Shown here piece after piece: positions 24,242 through 36,505 of a DNA stretch of 64,000 bases. A program made the translations under genes and the position numbers. The DNA is from Xiphophorus maculatus (lineage: Eukaryota > Chordata > Actinopteri > Cyprinodontiformes > Poeciliidae), in assembly GCF_002775205.1 (NCBI RefSeq), contig NC_036455.1:1216501-1280500 (forward strand), given 5' to 3'. The notes under the pieces are model-generated. The model saw nothing but the letters and a program-made list of their open reading frames with translations, was not told the origin of the DNA and ran no database searches. How positions within the stretch are numbered: position 1 is the stretch's first letter; every line of letters starts with the position of its first letter.

Positions 24242-24944
24242 GGCTACGTTTACACAGTAGACTGATCTGATAGATGCTGCAGTCAGATTTTTTATTTTTT
24301 TGCTCATACTACTAATTAAACCCGACCACAATAAGACTTCTGTGTGAACAGTTTACGACCCAAAGCGACCTGCAGAAGAAGAATGTTGGCACAGCAGCAC
24401 ATTATTTACAAAAGTAATGATGAATGGAGCCATTTAGGGATTGACTTTAAAGTTTATTCGGCAATGGGAGCCGACAGTTTCATAACAACACGAAGGAAGC
24501 TATTAAAAAGAAAGCACAGCTAATAGCAATGGCATTTTGTAGAGAACTGACTGCAATTCCTGCAGAGAAGTGTGTTTAGATGTGTAGTCAAAGCAAGGAG
24601 TGTTTTGATTGTGATGTAACGATCTTCAGTGACAGACTACTTTCATAAGTTCATAATTATGTTTTTCAAACGTTGTTTTCGTCCTGATTTACCGCATCTG
24701 GCTTTTTTCTGGTGCAGAATTATGACACATCAATAACAATAAAAGCCTAATAAAAGATAAACATTGAGACTGCAGACACAATTGGATACGTAACTGACTC
24801 AGTATCAAATATGGAAGTGGCAACATCTGATTGTTTTTTTTTTAAATTGGGCCATTCACACTGTTGTGAAAAAGTCAGATATAGGTCTCATGTGGACAAA
24901 AAACGTGGATTTGGGTTGCATTTGCCTGCGGTGTGAACATAGCC
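24242..24944. mobile_element. PIF/Harbinger-like non-autonomous element
   Basis: The ends GGCTACGTTTACAC and (right) GTGTGAACATAGCC are inverted with two mismatches, and TTA flanks both sides (24239-24241 and 24945-24947), fitting a 3-bp TWA target. Length is 703 bp. No transposase or Myb-like frame was found. The class is inferred from ends and target size. Confidence 0.55.
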
Positions 24945-25679
24945 TTATTTCTGAAGTTAGCCCTTCTTACTTCATTTTAAACAACAGTGAAAGAGAGAGA
25001 GAGAAATAGCTTTACAAATTTAAAAATTATATTGATTTCAGTTGCGCTTCAGCTCCACAATGTAAACCTGAGGCATCATTTTGGACAAAAATCCCCGGCG
25101 CGCTAAGAGGTGACTAAATAACCGCTGCAAATCCAATCTGAGGCAGCAGTTTTACAAGCCTAAAAACCTCATTCTGACTGGCTGTGGGTTTTCAGCACTC
25201 ACTATGGTTTGTAAGTAGATTTGAGATGTCTGCCTCCTACTTTAAAGCTGCAGGTCAATTGTAGAAAATAAATAAAAAACAGAAACAAGCTTTCAGCTGC
25301 ACAGCCTCAAGACGCATTCGGTTTGGTGCCATGACTCTTTTCATTCGGTGCTGAATCAACTTTCTGAAGCTTATGGGGGGCATCTGGGTCATTTATCATA
25401 ATGCACTGGACTGCCTCTGTAAAAACACTTGGAAGCCAGTACAGTGAAAGTCTACAGTTTTAAGGGAAAAAGCATGAATGCATCCAATTCTGACCACATT
25501 TTGGAGATGTAGTACTAGAGTCACAGACTGCTTTTAGCTGCAAGTAATTTTAAAGAAAAAGTGAAAACCAGGCAAAAATAAAATTACATTTGAGTCTCTT
25601 CTCATTGACAGAATTATAAAAAAGGTAACAGTCATTAAGAAAAATGGTCAAAAATATTGGGGTGTGATATTACCTAGAC

Positions 25680-25852
25680 CAGTGTTTCCCAATCCTGGTG
25701 CTCAAGGCACATGCAGTCCAGCTGATTTCAAATGATGACTGATTAACAGGCGTTTGTTGAACTGCAGTCAGTTGAATCAGGCACATTGAGGCAGGGAAAC
25801 CTCTAAAACATGTAGGACAGTGTGCCTTGAGGACCAGGGTTGGGAAACACTG
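25680..25852. mobile_element. 173-bp hAT-like MITE
   Basis: The inverted ends CAGTGTTTCCCAA and TTGGGAAACACTG are perfect over 13 bp and continue with mismatches (CCTGGTGCTCAAGGCAC against GTGCCTTGAGGACCAGG). The flanks ACCTAGAC and ATCTAGAC are an 8-bp target duplication with one change. This end is characteristic of a very abundant fish MITE. Confidence 0.8.
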
Positions 25853-27533
25853 ATCTAGACAATAGTTTTTATTGTCTGAACAGTGACAATCTAATTGGAC
25901 AATGAAAAACACAATATTTATCTTATTAGTGAACATATTATGCTTAAGTCCTAACTAAAATTGTCAATGCAGGTAAATATAGTACTTAAATGGAAATCAG
26001 GACTTCCTAAATTTGGTAAAAGTTGGCTAAAGTTTATGAAAAACTAGGAATCAAAAAGTAGTTAAAAATATCCACAATTTAACAGTAAGATCTAAAAATT
26101 TGCATCACTTTTTGCAAAGGCTGGTTTTCCCCTAACACTCCCCTGGGAATCAAGATTCCACCCAATATTGCAAATTATCACCATTAAGTGTAAAATAAGT
26201 TAAAAATTGCCTGCTACTTTAAATAAAATATGAAGTACTTTGGCTAGAGAAACTTAAAACCTCCTCAAAAGTACTGAAACAGAAAATATTTTCCTTTCCA
26301 CCACAGTGCCCAACAGCAACACGTTCACTAAAACCCAACATTTTCAAGTGAACTTTAAAACACTCAGGGAAGTGGTGCTATTGCACTATAATTCAACTTT
26401 ATAACAAACCATTCTGGTTTGTGAGATGAACCGAAAAACCTTTGTGTAAGCAGGGGGAAGCTTTAACAAGGGAAGAAAGCAATTTCAACCAACCTTAATG
26501 TGAAATTACAATGTAGTGGTGTAATTAAACTGGAAAATCCTGCCTATGCAATGTAGAAAGACTGAGTGGGACTTTCCATGTGGCTGAGGTCAGAGAATGT
26601 CTGAGTTTCCAGTTCTGTGGCTCAGGGGGAATCACACACTAACACACTTCAGGAATCGGGATGGTGTCCCACTTCTTCAGACGAGACCCCCTGGGTAAGA
26701 AGTTTGCCGTAGCAGAATAAACACTTTCAATCTTCTGCCAGCTCTTAAAAAAATTAAAAAATAAATCACACTCTTGCTAGGCAGAGTTATGACTAATGTT
26801 GTTTCCAAGCAAAATGTTTCTGCTGGAGAATCAAGTCAGTCCAAGGTCACACTATAATTTGAGTCAAAATGGAAGGGGAAAATAGTAATAAAGTAAGTCA
26901 CGTGGAGAGGCAGTGGTAATGGTTTTAACAAGTGTAGCACTTAGCACCACACTGCAATAACACACTGGCACCGGCGAAGCAATAAACAAAGTATTCCCCC
27001 CATTTTTATTTTTTTGTGCCTTTGCTCTGCAACAGACAATTAGATGCTCAGCCAACCTGCAGTGAAACATTTAACACGACTGCACACTTGAACATCAAAC
27101 AGCGCCTTAAAGACGCCGGTTATCTGGGATTATTTATAAACCCTAAAAAGAATGTGACCATTGCCAGTTAAACAACCATAACCGAATGTTAACATTCACA
27201 TTCCTCCATAGTGTTTTTTCCACTTCCCACTGCCAAAGTAAATACAAGTAGGTGACAATAAACCTGCCCTCATTGAGGTTTCAAACTATATGTATGTGTT
27301 GAACTGAACAACTTCAGAGTTTGGAACCAATTTAAAAAGTGTCTGAAAGGCTAATTAGACAATTATGCATCTTGCCAAGTGACCACCGTGCTGGCAAGTG
27401 CTGCTGAGTTGCACCAGGAGATCAACTGCCAACAAAAAAACATCACTTTTTTTTTTTCTTGATCGGCCCTGACCACTGGAAACCCAAAAATCTAATCAGT
27501 AGATACACAACACCAAGAGCCAGACAGAGCCAG

Positions 27534-27583
27534 ACAGTGTTGTTGTCTGTATGACCTGATGGTCATACAGACAACAACACTGT
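27534..27583. repeat. perfect 23-bp hairpin, 4-base loop
   Basis: The arm 27534-27556 (within it GTTGTTGTCTGTATGACC) is the exact reverse complement of 27561-27583, around the loop TGAT. A G-T pair could extend it by one. It could fold as a microRNA-like stem but lacks the bulges and length of a typical precursor. Confidence 0.9.
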
Positions 27584-30500
27584 TCGGTGTCGATGCTGTT
27601 ATGAAGGGAAGAAGATGCAACGTTAGTTTCTTCCAGTACCAATGAGAGTTGGCCTAGAATGAAGTCAGAGGAAGCAGAAACATAAAAAGCTATTTAAAAC
27701 AAAACCCTATTTTTCATCAGCCCTTTGTAGGTCATTCAAGCTGAAGAGAGAAAGCCTTTTAGTAGAAAACAGGAAGGCAGAATCTTTTCGAGCTTTCAGC
27801 ACTTTTCTGTCATGAACATCCATGATTTGGAAACGTTAGCAACCTTAGAAATTTATGAGTTAAGGTAAGGATCTACATACTCTGGGGAAGAGAGACATTG
27901 TCAACTTCTTAATTAATTTCTTACAGCGGTGTGATGTCATCTCTTATCCCAATATAAAATGATAACCACTAACAGAAGGTAATTTAGAAGAAAATATTAT
28001 GAACATTGCTTTTAGATCTTCTTGTAATATTATTCCTACAGAGAAATTGGAACTGGCAAAAAGTGGAAAAAATGGGGTCAGTGTTTCATATATTAAACCT
28101 AAACTGGACACAAAGTTCTCATCTGTGAATTTTACTGTGCTGGCGGATCTGCAAGCACGTTTACTGACACCACAGCGTTCTCCTCACAATCAAAGAGTTT
28201 TGATTGCATCTTTGAAAGTCCCTTTGTCATAAGCAGACGGTAGTTAAGAGGACATCTGAGGCACTTAAAGGATGTCAGAAAACAAGAATCAGCTGCGATA
28301 ATGATAAGAAGCAGCATGCCGATACGTGCCGTCACAATAACTAACACTTAGTATGCGATTATTAAAGTGAAACTGAACTCCTTCAACTTTAACTGAGTGA
28401 GAGATGGCAAAGGTATTTCCAACATGTTTCTACATGTTAGACAAATGTCACAATAGTTGTGTCATTTTAACAGACAAACTATCATTGATCTGTCATTTCC
28501 TGTAGGACTGCTTCAGAGTTGCTCAATTTACTTCTTGTTTTTAAAGACATTTTCCAGTTGGAGTGTCCTTCAAAATACCATATTTAAGACTACATGTTCT
28601 GTTAGATTAATCTGTGATTTTCTTTATATAATAAAGCATTTAAAAGTTCAGGTCCAGTTTTAATGAGAAAACATTGGAGGTTTCTCCAGTTGCCAACTAG
28701 TTACAATTGAATCTCACCAAGATCAACTATGACTGGAAACGTCCGTCTAAAAATGTTCTTTGGCCGCCTTCATCACGTACGCTAATTTCCGGTCACATTC
28801 CGTGTGGAGGACAGATTTCCTGATTATCACAATGCTTCCAGTTCTTTTGGCTTCGGACCAAGGAACAGCCCAGAAACTTAACTAAAACTCATTTTTTAAA
28901 TATAACTTTTGTTTACTAAGCACACTGAGAAAATGGCAGTGCTTTCCAATGCAGCACATAGTCGCTTAAGAATGCATAAAAATAAGAACAGCATAATCAA
29001 GGCTCTCCAGGACTCATCAGTCATATGTTTACCCAGGTACCTTGATGTATCTTTAGCTTGAGTATTTTCAGGAATAGTGTGGCATTAAACAAAGAGAGGG
29101 AACAGCCAATACAGAAGCAAATGCCTCAGATGCTCCTCTGACTATTGTTTACTAAACAGGAAGATAGCAGAAGGTACTTTTCCACTTTGTCTGGGATATG
29201 ATGATGAGCCCCAAAGTTTGTGCAAATATAGGCATCGAAGGCTATTAAAAGAATTTACATCGTAGTCAGCAATTTAACCATCTCCATTTAACAACTCAGA
29301 CAACAAAGAAATATCTTTTATTTGAAGGCAAGAGCATAAAGATAAACAGTTCAACTAATGAACAAACTGGAGTTCACAAAGGATCTCCATCCATTTCAAT
29401 ACTTTTACTTCTCTCTAATAAGTACTTCTTTATTTTACGGATTAAGGACCTTGTGTGACAATTAATTTGATTAACTTTAAGACTTTCTAAAACTGCAACA
29501 AAAAATCTTTATAGAAAGCATTCACACTGATGTCATGTTTTAAAGAAAACTGCAAATAAGACTGTTTATAAGACATGCAATTAAGTCACACACAAAGCAA
29601 AAGCAGGAGAGAAGGAGCCACACATTTACTTCACACGCAAAATGAGGAAGCCTGACACTCCCAGCTGCTAAAAAGCTTGTCAGCTATACTAGCTCCTCTA
29701 ACAAATTATCTGATCAAGTTTACCACTTCTTCTCACTTTAAACAAGTAAAACCAAGCTACAGAAGGTTTTTAAAACCAGCTATTTTATAGCTATCTACCT
29801 TAAACTTGTTTTGGCTTTGTTTTTACATGCTCTTCATCCAGTTCTGTGCTTTCTGCTCTTGTTGTGGTCCTTGATCTCTCACCCATGCTCTCCTCCCAAT
29901 TGGCTCGTTTACAAACCAGCAAACTGAATTTCAGGCAGTCAGGACGGTCTTCTCTGAACTGAAAGTTGAAAACCTAAACAGATAATTACAAACCGACTTT
30001 GGATTTTGCCAAGTCTAAGAAAAGTGATTTGGGACAACTTCCACGACGCCTGGTATTGTGCAAAACTCCTGAGAAGCTGACGCACCTTGGACACTAAAAC
30101 AACACTTTTGCACTGTGTTGTTTGTACTCATTAAAGTAAAGATATTTTTTCTGCACTTGACTTCCTCCTTGCTTTCTGAAGGCTTCATAACACACAAGAC
30201 TCAGATGTTTCAACAAAAGTGCTAAGAGTCAATGGTTTGTTAACAAAAGCAGCAGGAAACAAAACCTTCAATGAATGCAGCTACTTAAGCGCACTTGAGA
30301 TCAGACAATGTTTCAGGGAACTGGATGTTGGACATCATTTATATACAGAATGCACGCAAGTGGGGGAAAAGTTGAAGGAGGTAAAAGTCAATTTCCAGAC
30401 TAATGAATATCATCCTATTGGAGGATTTCTAAACGCAGATAGGTGAAAAAGACCAAAAAATGTCATGTCTTTTGAGATTTTAAAAAATTCCTCAAATGTG

Positions 30501-30986
30501 CAATGACACAATGGTCAAGTTTAGATTAAAGTATCGAAATGGGCCAAAGATCGTCACCAGCAGATACTTCAGCACTTAAAATTGTTACAGCCACATTTTT
30601 AAAGAAATATGCAGAATATTTTAATGGTAGGCTAAGGATGACAATTGTTTTAGTTTTATAGATACAATGTTAGTCTACGCTGTTATTGCATTAGCAGGTG
30701 GTGTCTATTGGAGGTCAAAAGTAAGATTTAGAAAACTGAGTGTAAGCCACCAGAAGAAATTAAGAAATATCTTAATGTTAGCTGAAATAGGGCTGTGCAA
30801 TTTGATACATGTCTGTTTTAATTCTGATTTTGGCATCATCCCATCACAAAAATAATGCAACACAACAAAAAATAAAGTTTCAACGTGTCAAATTGCCGTT
30901 GTTTAAGTGCAACAACAGCAATGTGGTTCCAATATTGAAGTGTAATATGGTATTCAATAATCAATTTCCCCTGAAAGACTTCTTAA

Positions 30987-31019
30987 AAATCATGAGATTT
31001 TTAAGAAATCTCATGATTT
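30987..31019. repeat. perfect 14-bp hairpin, 5-base loop
   Basis: AAATCATGAGATTT at 30987-31000 and its reverse complement at 31006-31019 around TTAAG. It lies inside the long rnf19a intron. Confidence 0.85.
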
Positions 31020-33563
31020 CAGGAAACAGGAAAAGACGCTGCTTGGGCCATAAAGATCTAAGTGTATGAAGAAAGAATGCTTTAGTAAGAGCTGGTTTTA
31101 AAAATGCTGTCAGGTAGCATTTTATAATGCGTGTTTAAACATGTTTAACACTCGCTAAAACAGGCAGTCATCTAGTTGAGAAGTCAGCACTCACCACAAC
31201 CTGCAAAGTGGTTTGCAGAATTCAAATTAAAGTTAAAGCGGATTAGAAAGCATTTTGCAAATCAATTCCTTCTCCAGCATCTAATATTAAAGTGCCAATG
31301 TCAGATACATCAAGACCTATTCACAGTGAGCTAAGGCTGACTGTGAAAAAACAATGTAAAAAAAATATTTAACAAATTCTCATTCTCTAGAGTAAGAAGT
31401 TACTCTAACAACAAATATACTCATAGATGTAAAATATCAAGTGTTTTCAATGTATATGAACCTACATATTAGTTTTCTTTTCTTTTGTGTTATAAATATT
31501 TTTGAGGTAACCTTTAGAGTTCAGGAACATGCACACTGTCCTAGCGTGAATGTTGTTCATAACATTCTCTTCTTGCATGCTCTGAATAACAGAAATACAC
31601 AGAAGCTGACAGAGGTCAGTTTTGGAGACAACAAATCTGGAGAGACTGGTCCCTGTTGGCAAGCAAAAATAAAGTCTGTCTGCTTGTAAGAGAGTGAGTT
31701 TGGTTTCTTTCACAGCCCAGGAATCTTGTATTCATCTGCAACAGAACTGTTGTCTCCCTTTCAATTACAGAGAAGATTAAAAGAATTCACTCTGCTGTAT
31801 AATTCTGGCTTAAAATCATTTTTTTACTTACACTGTGCTAAAGAAATATTACAAACAAACAGGAAAAAAAACATACCACATATTTAATTTGATAGGAAAC
31901 TACTTTTATACAGCTTAGTAGGCACTGCATGGAATTTAATATGTTTTCAGAAAATAAAACCTAACTCAAACAATAACAAAATCAATTCACAAATTTGACA
32001 CAGTAAAGTTTCTGCAAGGTTGATCCAATGACATTTGATCTTTAGCTTTAAGCAGGAATTGTAGCCGTTTAAAACACAATACAGTTTTATAAAGACAATG
32101 TCTTGTTGATGCTTTTTGAACTTATTTCAGCACTAAATTAAGTTCTTGAAATTAGTTGCACTTATTTATTTTTTCCTGTTTCAAATCAAAAATATGCCTT
32201 TCAATCCTTTGACCACAATCTTATTTTTATAAACAAACATCGCAGGTTTTCTCCAAAACAAGAGAAAATAGCAACACTCAAAATGTCCCATTTGGGTGGG
32301 AAATTCAATCAGTGATAAAAATGCTAGAAAAGCTCTGAAAGATAAGCTATCTCCCCCTTTGACTAGTTCTGATGTGTTAACATCAACTGAAATGATGAAC
32401 GATTTTGATTATCTTTTTCATACCTAAAGATTACCTGCATCAAAACAATAACACCCCATGAGTTTGGTTTTTAAATGCATCAACAGTTCAAAGTGGTGCA
32501 GATAAAGAATTTATAAAACCAGTTGGTTTAAATTACCAACTGATTTTACACAAGAAACCTGCAGGACATTTTATTATTTCTACTAAATGTTATAGTATAG
32601 TTTGTTTTTTTTATCAACACAATAAACAGAAATCAGTATCCATAAAAATCTGTATTGACCAACAAATATCTGTTTGGTGTAGCTTCAGACTATTAGAGTA
32701 AAAGGGGCACAAACACTGCAAGGATAGTAAAATAACTATCCTGCCTCTGTTGATTTTAACCAGTGTATATTGTATTAACAAACTACTGGAAATTATTCAA
32801 CTGATCATGCAAACAGATCAGAGCCAGCTTAACTATTTTGCAATGGATCGATCATGTAATTTTGACATACTGTATATGGTTTACATTAACTCTGAATGAG
32901 GCGCCACAAAACTGATGTAATGATGCATATATTAAAAATAAAGCGGCACTGCAGAACGCCTTTTTCCAGCGAGTTCATGGGTCATAATATGTAATATTTC
33001 AGAAACAGTGACTTTGCATTTTTATTACTATTTTATTACAAATCAATTACAGCTGGAATGCCGTGCAGTCGTGTCCCTGAAAATCAAACACTGAGAACTG
33101 GAAATATAAATTACTATATAGCTAGAGTATGAGTACAGCAGTATTGAAATAAAAATAAAAAGACATAATGTCTTATTGTTGTCAATGAAACGGAACTATT
33201 GCTTACTTCCCAGCCTGCTAACAGAATCTACATCAGATTTGTAGCAAGAAGCTAACATTGACTAACTTTGACCGTCCGAAGAGTTGCTGCTGCTAAACTG
33301 CTCTGAGGCAATGTAACACCATAAAAGACGGTAAATTGTCGAATTAATTTACTAATGTTACTCACGAACTATAATAATAGTATAATTATTAGGAGGTTAT
33401 AATTATTGCTTGCTGAGACGGAGTTGAATTTGAAGAAAAAACGGACATGCTAACTAAGCTAGCTTCTAAACAGCTATCGGAGAGGAGGAAGTTCTTACGT
33501 GGGTGATACTAACTAAATTTGAGCTAACTTAGACGTTAAAGCCCATTTTGATTTCACACTTAC

Positions 33564-33720
33564 TGTTTTATCCCGTCCTGTTTCAAGCTACTTCCCCACA
33601 GAGGAGCGTCCGGCGGTCGCCATTACACAGTAAGCCGCGGTACGAAATGTGTAACACAAAACTTCAGCCAAGGTACATTCCCCGAGTCCGTTGTCATCAA
33701 GCAACGTAACAAGCTGACAT
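33564..33720 (-). promoter_or_regulatory. rnf19a: probable rnf19a non-coding first exon and promoter
   Basis: On the minus strand a CpG-bearing, GC-richer block (GGCGACCGCCGGACGCTCC at about 33625-33607) runs into a strong donor, AAACA|GTAAGT, with the exon ending at 33564. This is the only promoter-like block between the rnf19a coding start and the divergent ptpn2 gene. The transcription start is not resolved. Confidence 0.5.
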
Positions 33721-34177
33721 AATTCGGCCACTTCCGGTTGGAAACACAGTCTTTTCAAAATAAAGTCAAAACTAGCCTCGCTTGGGAAAGTTTAGTTCAC
33801 GTCATAACATTCAGCTCTGGAAAAAATGAAGAGCCCACTGCACTGAACCCCATTGAAAACCTCATGGTTAATCCACCAAATATTGATTTCTGAACTCTTC
33901 CTGAGTTAAAACATTAGTATTGTTGTTTCTAAATTAATATGAACTTCTTTGGATTATTTGAGGTCTGAAAGCACTGCATCTTTTTTTGTTATTTTGACAA
34001 TTTCTAATTTTCTGCAAGTAAATACTAAATGTTTGCTTGGAATTTCTGAGACACATTGTCAGTCGTCCATAGAATGTTCATTTTACTCAAACATATACCT
34101 ATGAAAAGTAAAATCAGCGAAACTGATCATTTTAAGTGGTCTCTTATTTTTTTTCCAGAGCTGTATATGATGTTGGG

Positions 34178-34354
34178 GTCTTCTAATCCAGGCCTTCAGG
34201 GCCGGTGTTTTGCAACTTTTAGCCGTATCCCTGGTTCAACATATCTCAAATAGCAGAATTACCTCCTCAGTGTAGTCAGGTTCTCCAGAGTGCTGATAAT
34301 GACCTGATCATTTGACTCAGGTGTGGTGAAGCAGAGTCATCTAAAACCTGCAGG
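34178..34354. mobile_element. short worn MITE-like repeat
   Basis: Starts TCCAGGCCTTCAGGGCCGGT and closes ATCTAAAACCTGCAGGACA, wording common to a widespread teleost non-autonomous DNA transposon. The termini no longer pair well, so the class is uncertain. Confidence 0.45.
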
Positions 34355-34456
34355 ACAAAAATGAATGAGGAATAAATTAGGAAGTCCACGTGTATTTCAA
34401 TTTAAAATGACTAAAAGGGCAATATAAGTGTAGTGTATCATGCACTATCTGTGCTC

Positions 34457-34492
34457 CTATCCATCCACCACAATATGGTGGTGGATGGATAG
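34457..34492. repeat. perfect 15-bp hairpin, 6-base loop
   Basis: CTATCCATCCACCAC (34457-34471) faces its reverse complement (34478-34492) around AATATG. Confidence 0.85.
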
Positions 34493-36334
34493 TATGGTTT
34501 AATGGAATATTATCATTGCTAAAATGTTTGATATTTGTGTTAAAGAGATTGAAGGTTAGCATACTTTTATAAAGGAAATATGATTTGTTTTAAAAATGCA
34601 TTTGGGAACATGGGTGTGTGGATGCAGGATGTACAATGTGTGCTAGTTTTCTTTTCTTTTTTTTTGGTGTGTGTAAATGTGTTAATAACGGATCAATTGA
34701 AATGCATTTTAGACGCATCTGCAAAAAAATCCATAAACTAAATTAAATTGTGCGCTTTTATTTATGAGACAGCTTGCTAAAGCGGATCAGGTTTTCCTGC
34801 TAGTAGTCTTTGGCTTGACTCTTGCTGATGTTTATCGTGTGGTGGCAAAGCCTCCTAGTGGCCCATGAAGCATATGTTCCACTTCTTATTTAGGATTCAT
34901 CCTAATGTGACCCTTAACCTGTTCTTAAAGTAATCACAGCTATAAATAAACAATAGAAATCTCCAAGGTGTTTAAAATGAAATATAATGGTTTATCTAAT
35001 GGAAGGCAGTTAGGTTTTGTGTTTGATACAAATACTTAGGTCAAGAAACCAAGGAAATCTTGTTGTTGAATTTAAAAAATGGCTGAGGAATAAATTAGGA
35101 CAATCTCACATGTATTTCAATTTAAACTGATTACAAGTGCAAATAAGCTATTAACTTTGATACCTATGATTAGAATATTTAGTTTCCCATTTGTCATGTT
35201 TTTTAAAAGAAGGTTTCCCCTCTTTAAACCTCAGACATTAGGATTACAATGCTGACCCCCTAAGTCAGAACAAAGACCATAGTGTGAGTAAAAAAGCAAT
35301 CAGATGCCTTCAGACAGAATATTGTAGGAGCTCATGAGTCTGGTGAGGAATTGTAAGAGGTTTCAAAAAGTTTAAAAATATAAATCCCAGTGGAAACGAT
35401 ATAATTCACAAGTGGGCTATGTTATTCAAACCAAATGCTACTAATGGCAACAAAACAAAACAAAAAGCTTTTTTTTAAAGTATCTTGTGAGTTTAACACA
35501 ACATATTTCTCTTATTTTGCCTTTTCTTTCAGTTTCCAGAGCTACAATATTTGCCTGAAACAGAAACTTAGAAATCTATGTTTCTGTTTCATAAGAACTG
35601 TTAGGAGTTATTATTAAATTACGTTAATAGCTGACCACAACCCCAAACTGTCAGTTTTGACCCAGACCTTCAGATCTCTGTAGAAAACTGAAGCTTTCGT
35701 TTTATAGAAAGCTGAAGATAAAGAGACATTTTATTGAAGCATAAAAATGCCTCTTCGCAAACATCCAAATCACCATAAAAATGATTTTGTTAGAGACAAT
35801 AAAACAAACAAACAAACTAAACAAACAGACAAAAAAATTCTGTTTTAGAATAGGATTTTGAAGAGGACTAGATAGTGGGCATGACCAACCATTTCCAACT
35901 TAAGATGAGATAGATCTTTTCAAAATTACTTCAACAACTTTTGCAATGATTATTGCACATTTTCTCGCTTTTTTAAATGTTTTGTCTTTTATTTGTGTTT
36001 TAGTTAAACTCTATAAGATAAATGTCATACTGAAGGTAAAAAATATATATTCAGATAGTACTTTATATATATTTTTTTATATTAAAATGTTACATTTTAT
36101 ATTTTATATATATATTTTTAACATCACAAGAGAAGTTATTTGTACACTTACACTGAGGTAGATATAAAACAAAATCTATCAAATTAACTATTAAAACTGG
36201 AGAGTTGAATGAACTGGCTGTTGTTGGGAACGGTGCCAAATGAGTCGAATCCCGGAAACGAAACGTAATTCCAACTACCTGTTTGACCGTATTCATGTCT
36301 ATGTGTTTGACAGCCAAGATAGACCCTTTTAGTG

Positions 36335-36344
36335 GCGCATGCGC
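36335..36344. promoter_or_regulatory. NRF1-type palindrome in the ptpn2 promoter
   Basis: GCGCATGCGC is an exact palindromic NRF1 consensus about 170 bases upstream of the ptpn2 start codon, at the edge of a GC-richer, CpG-bearing block. NRF1 sites are common in housekeeping promoters. No TATA box was seen at a fitting distance. Confidence 0.6.
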
Positions 36345-36505
36345 ATGGGGCTAGTCCCGAATGACAACTGCACCACATAACGGACAAACAGTCGGCACAG
36401 GAGCCGATGCTAACGCAGAAAGACTTAAGTCTCAGGTTAAGAACTCGTCTTACTCGGAGAACGTTATGAGGTAGATAGTTAAAATTTGAAATAAACCAGC
36501 TTTGG

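Larger units (their letters stand above)
24151..33563 (-). other. rnf19a first intron (9.4 kb)
   Basis: Inferred from the acceptor at 24151 and the donor ACA|GTAAGT at 33564/33563. It contains a PIF-like element (24242-24944), a small hAT-like MITE (25680-25852) and two hairpins (27534-27583 and 30987-31019). The rest is AT-rich with no gene recognised; the 60-90-codon frames inside look random. Confidence 0.5.
33721..36300. other. gap between divergent rnf19a and ptpn2
   Basis: AT-rich. It contains a worn fish repeat (about 34178-34354), a 15-bp hairpin (34457-34492) and a TA-rich stretch (about 36040-36120). No gene was recognised. Confidence 0.55.

Noticed and set aside
36235-36265. Possible tRNA B box (GAGTCGAATCC) upstream of ptpn2
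   Set aside because: No A box or foldable acceptor stem at the right distance; the site lies in the promoter region.
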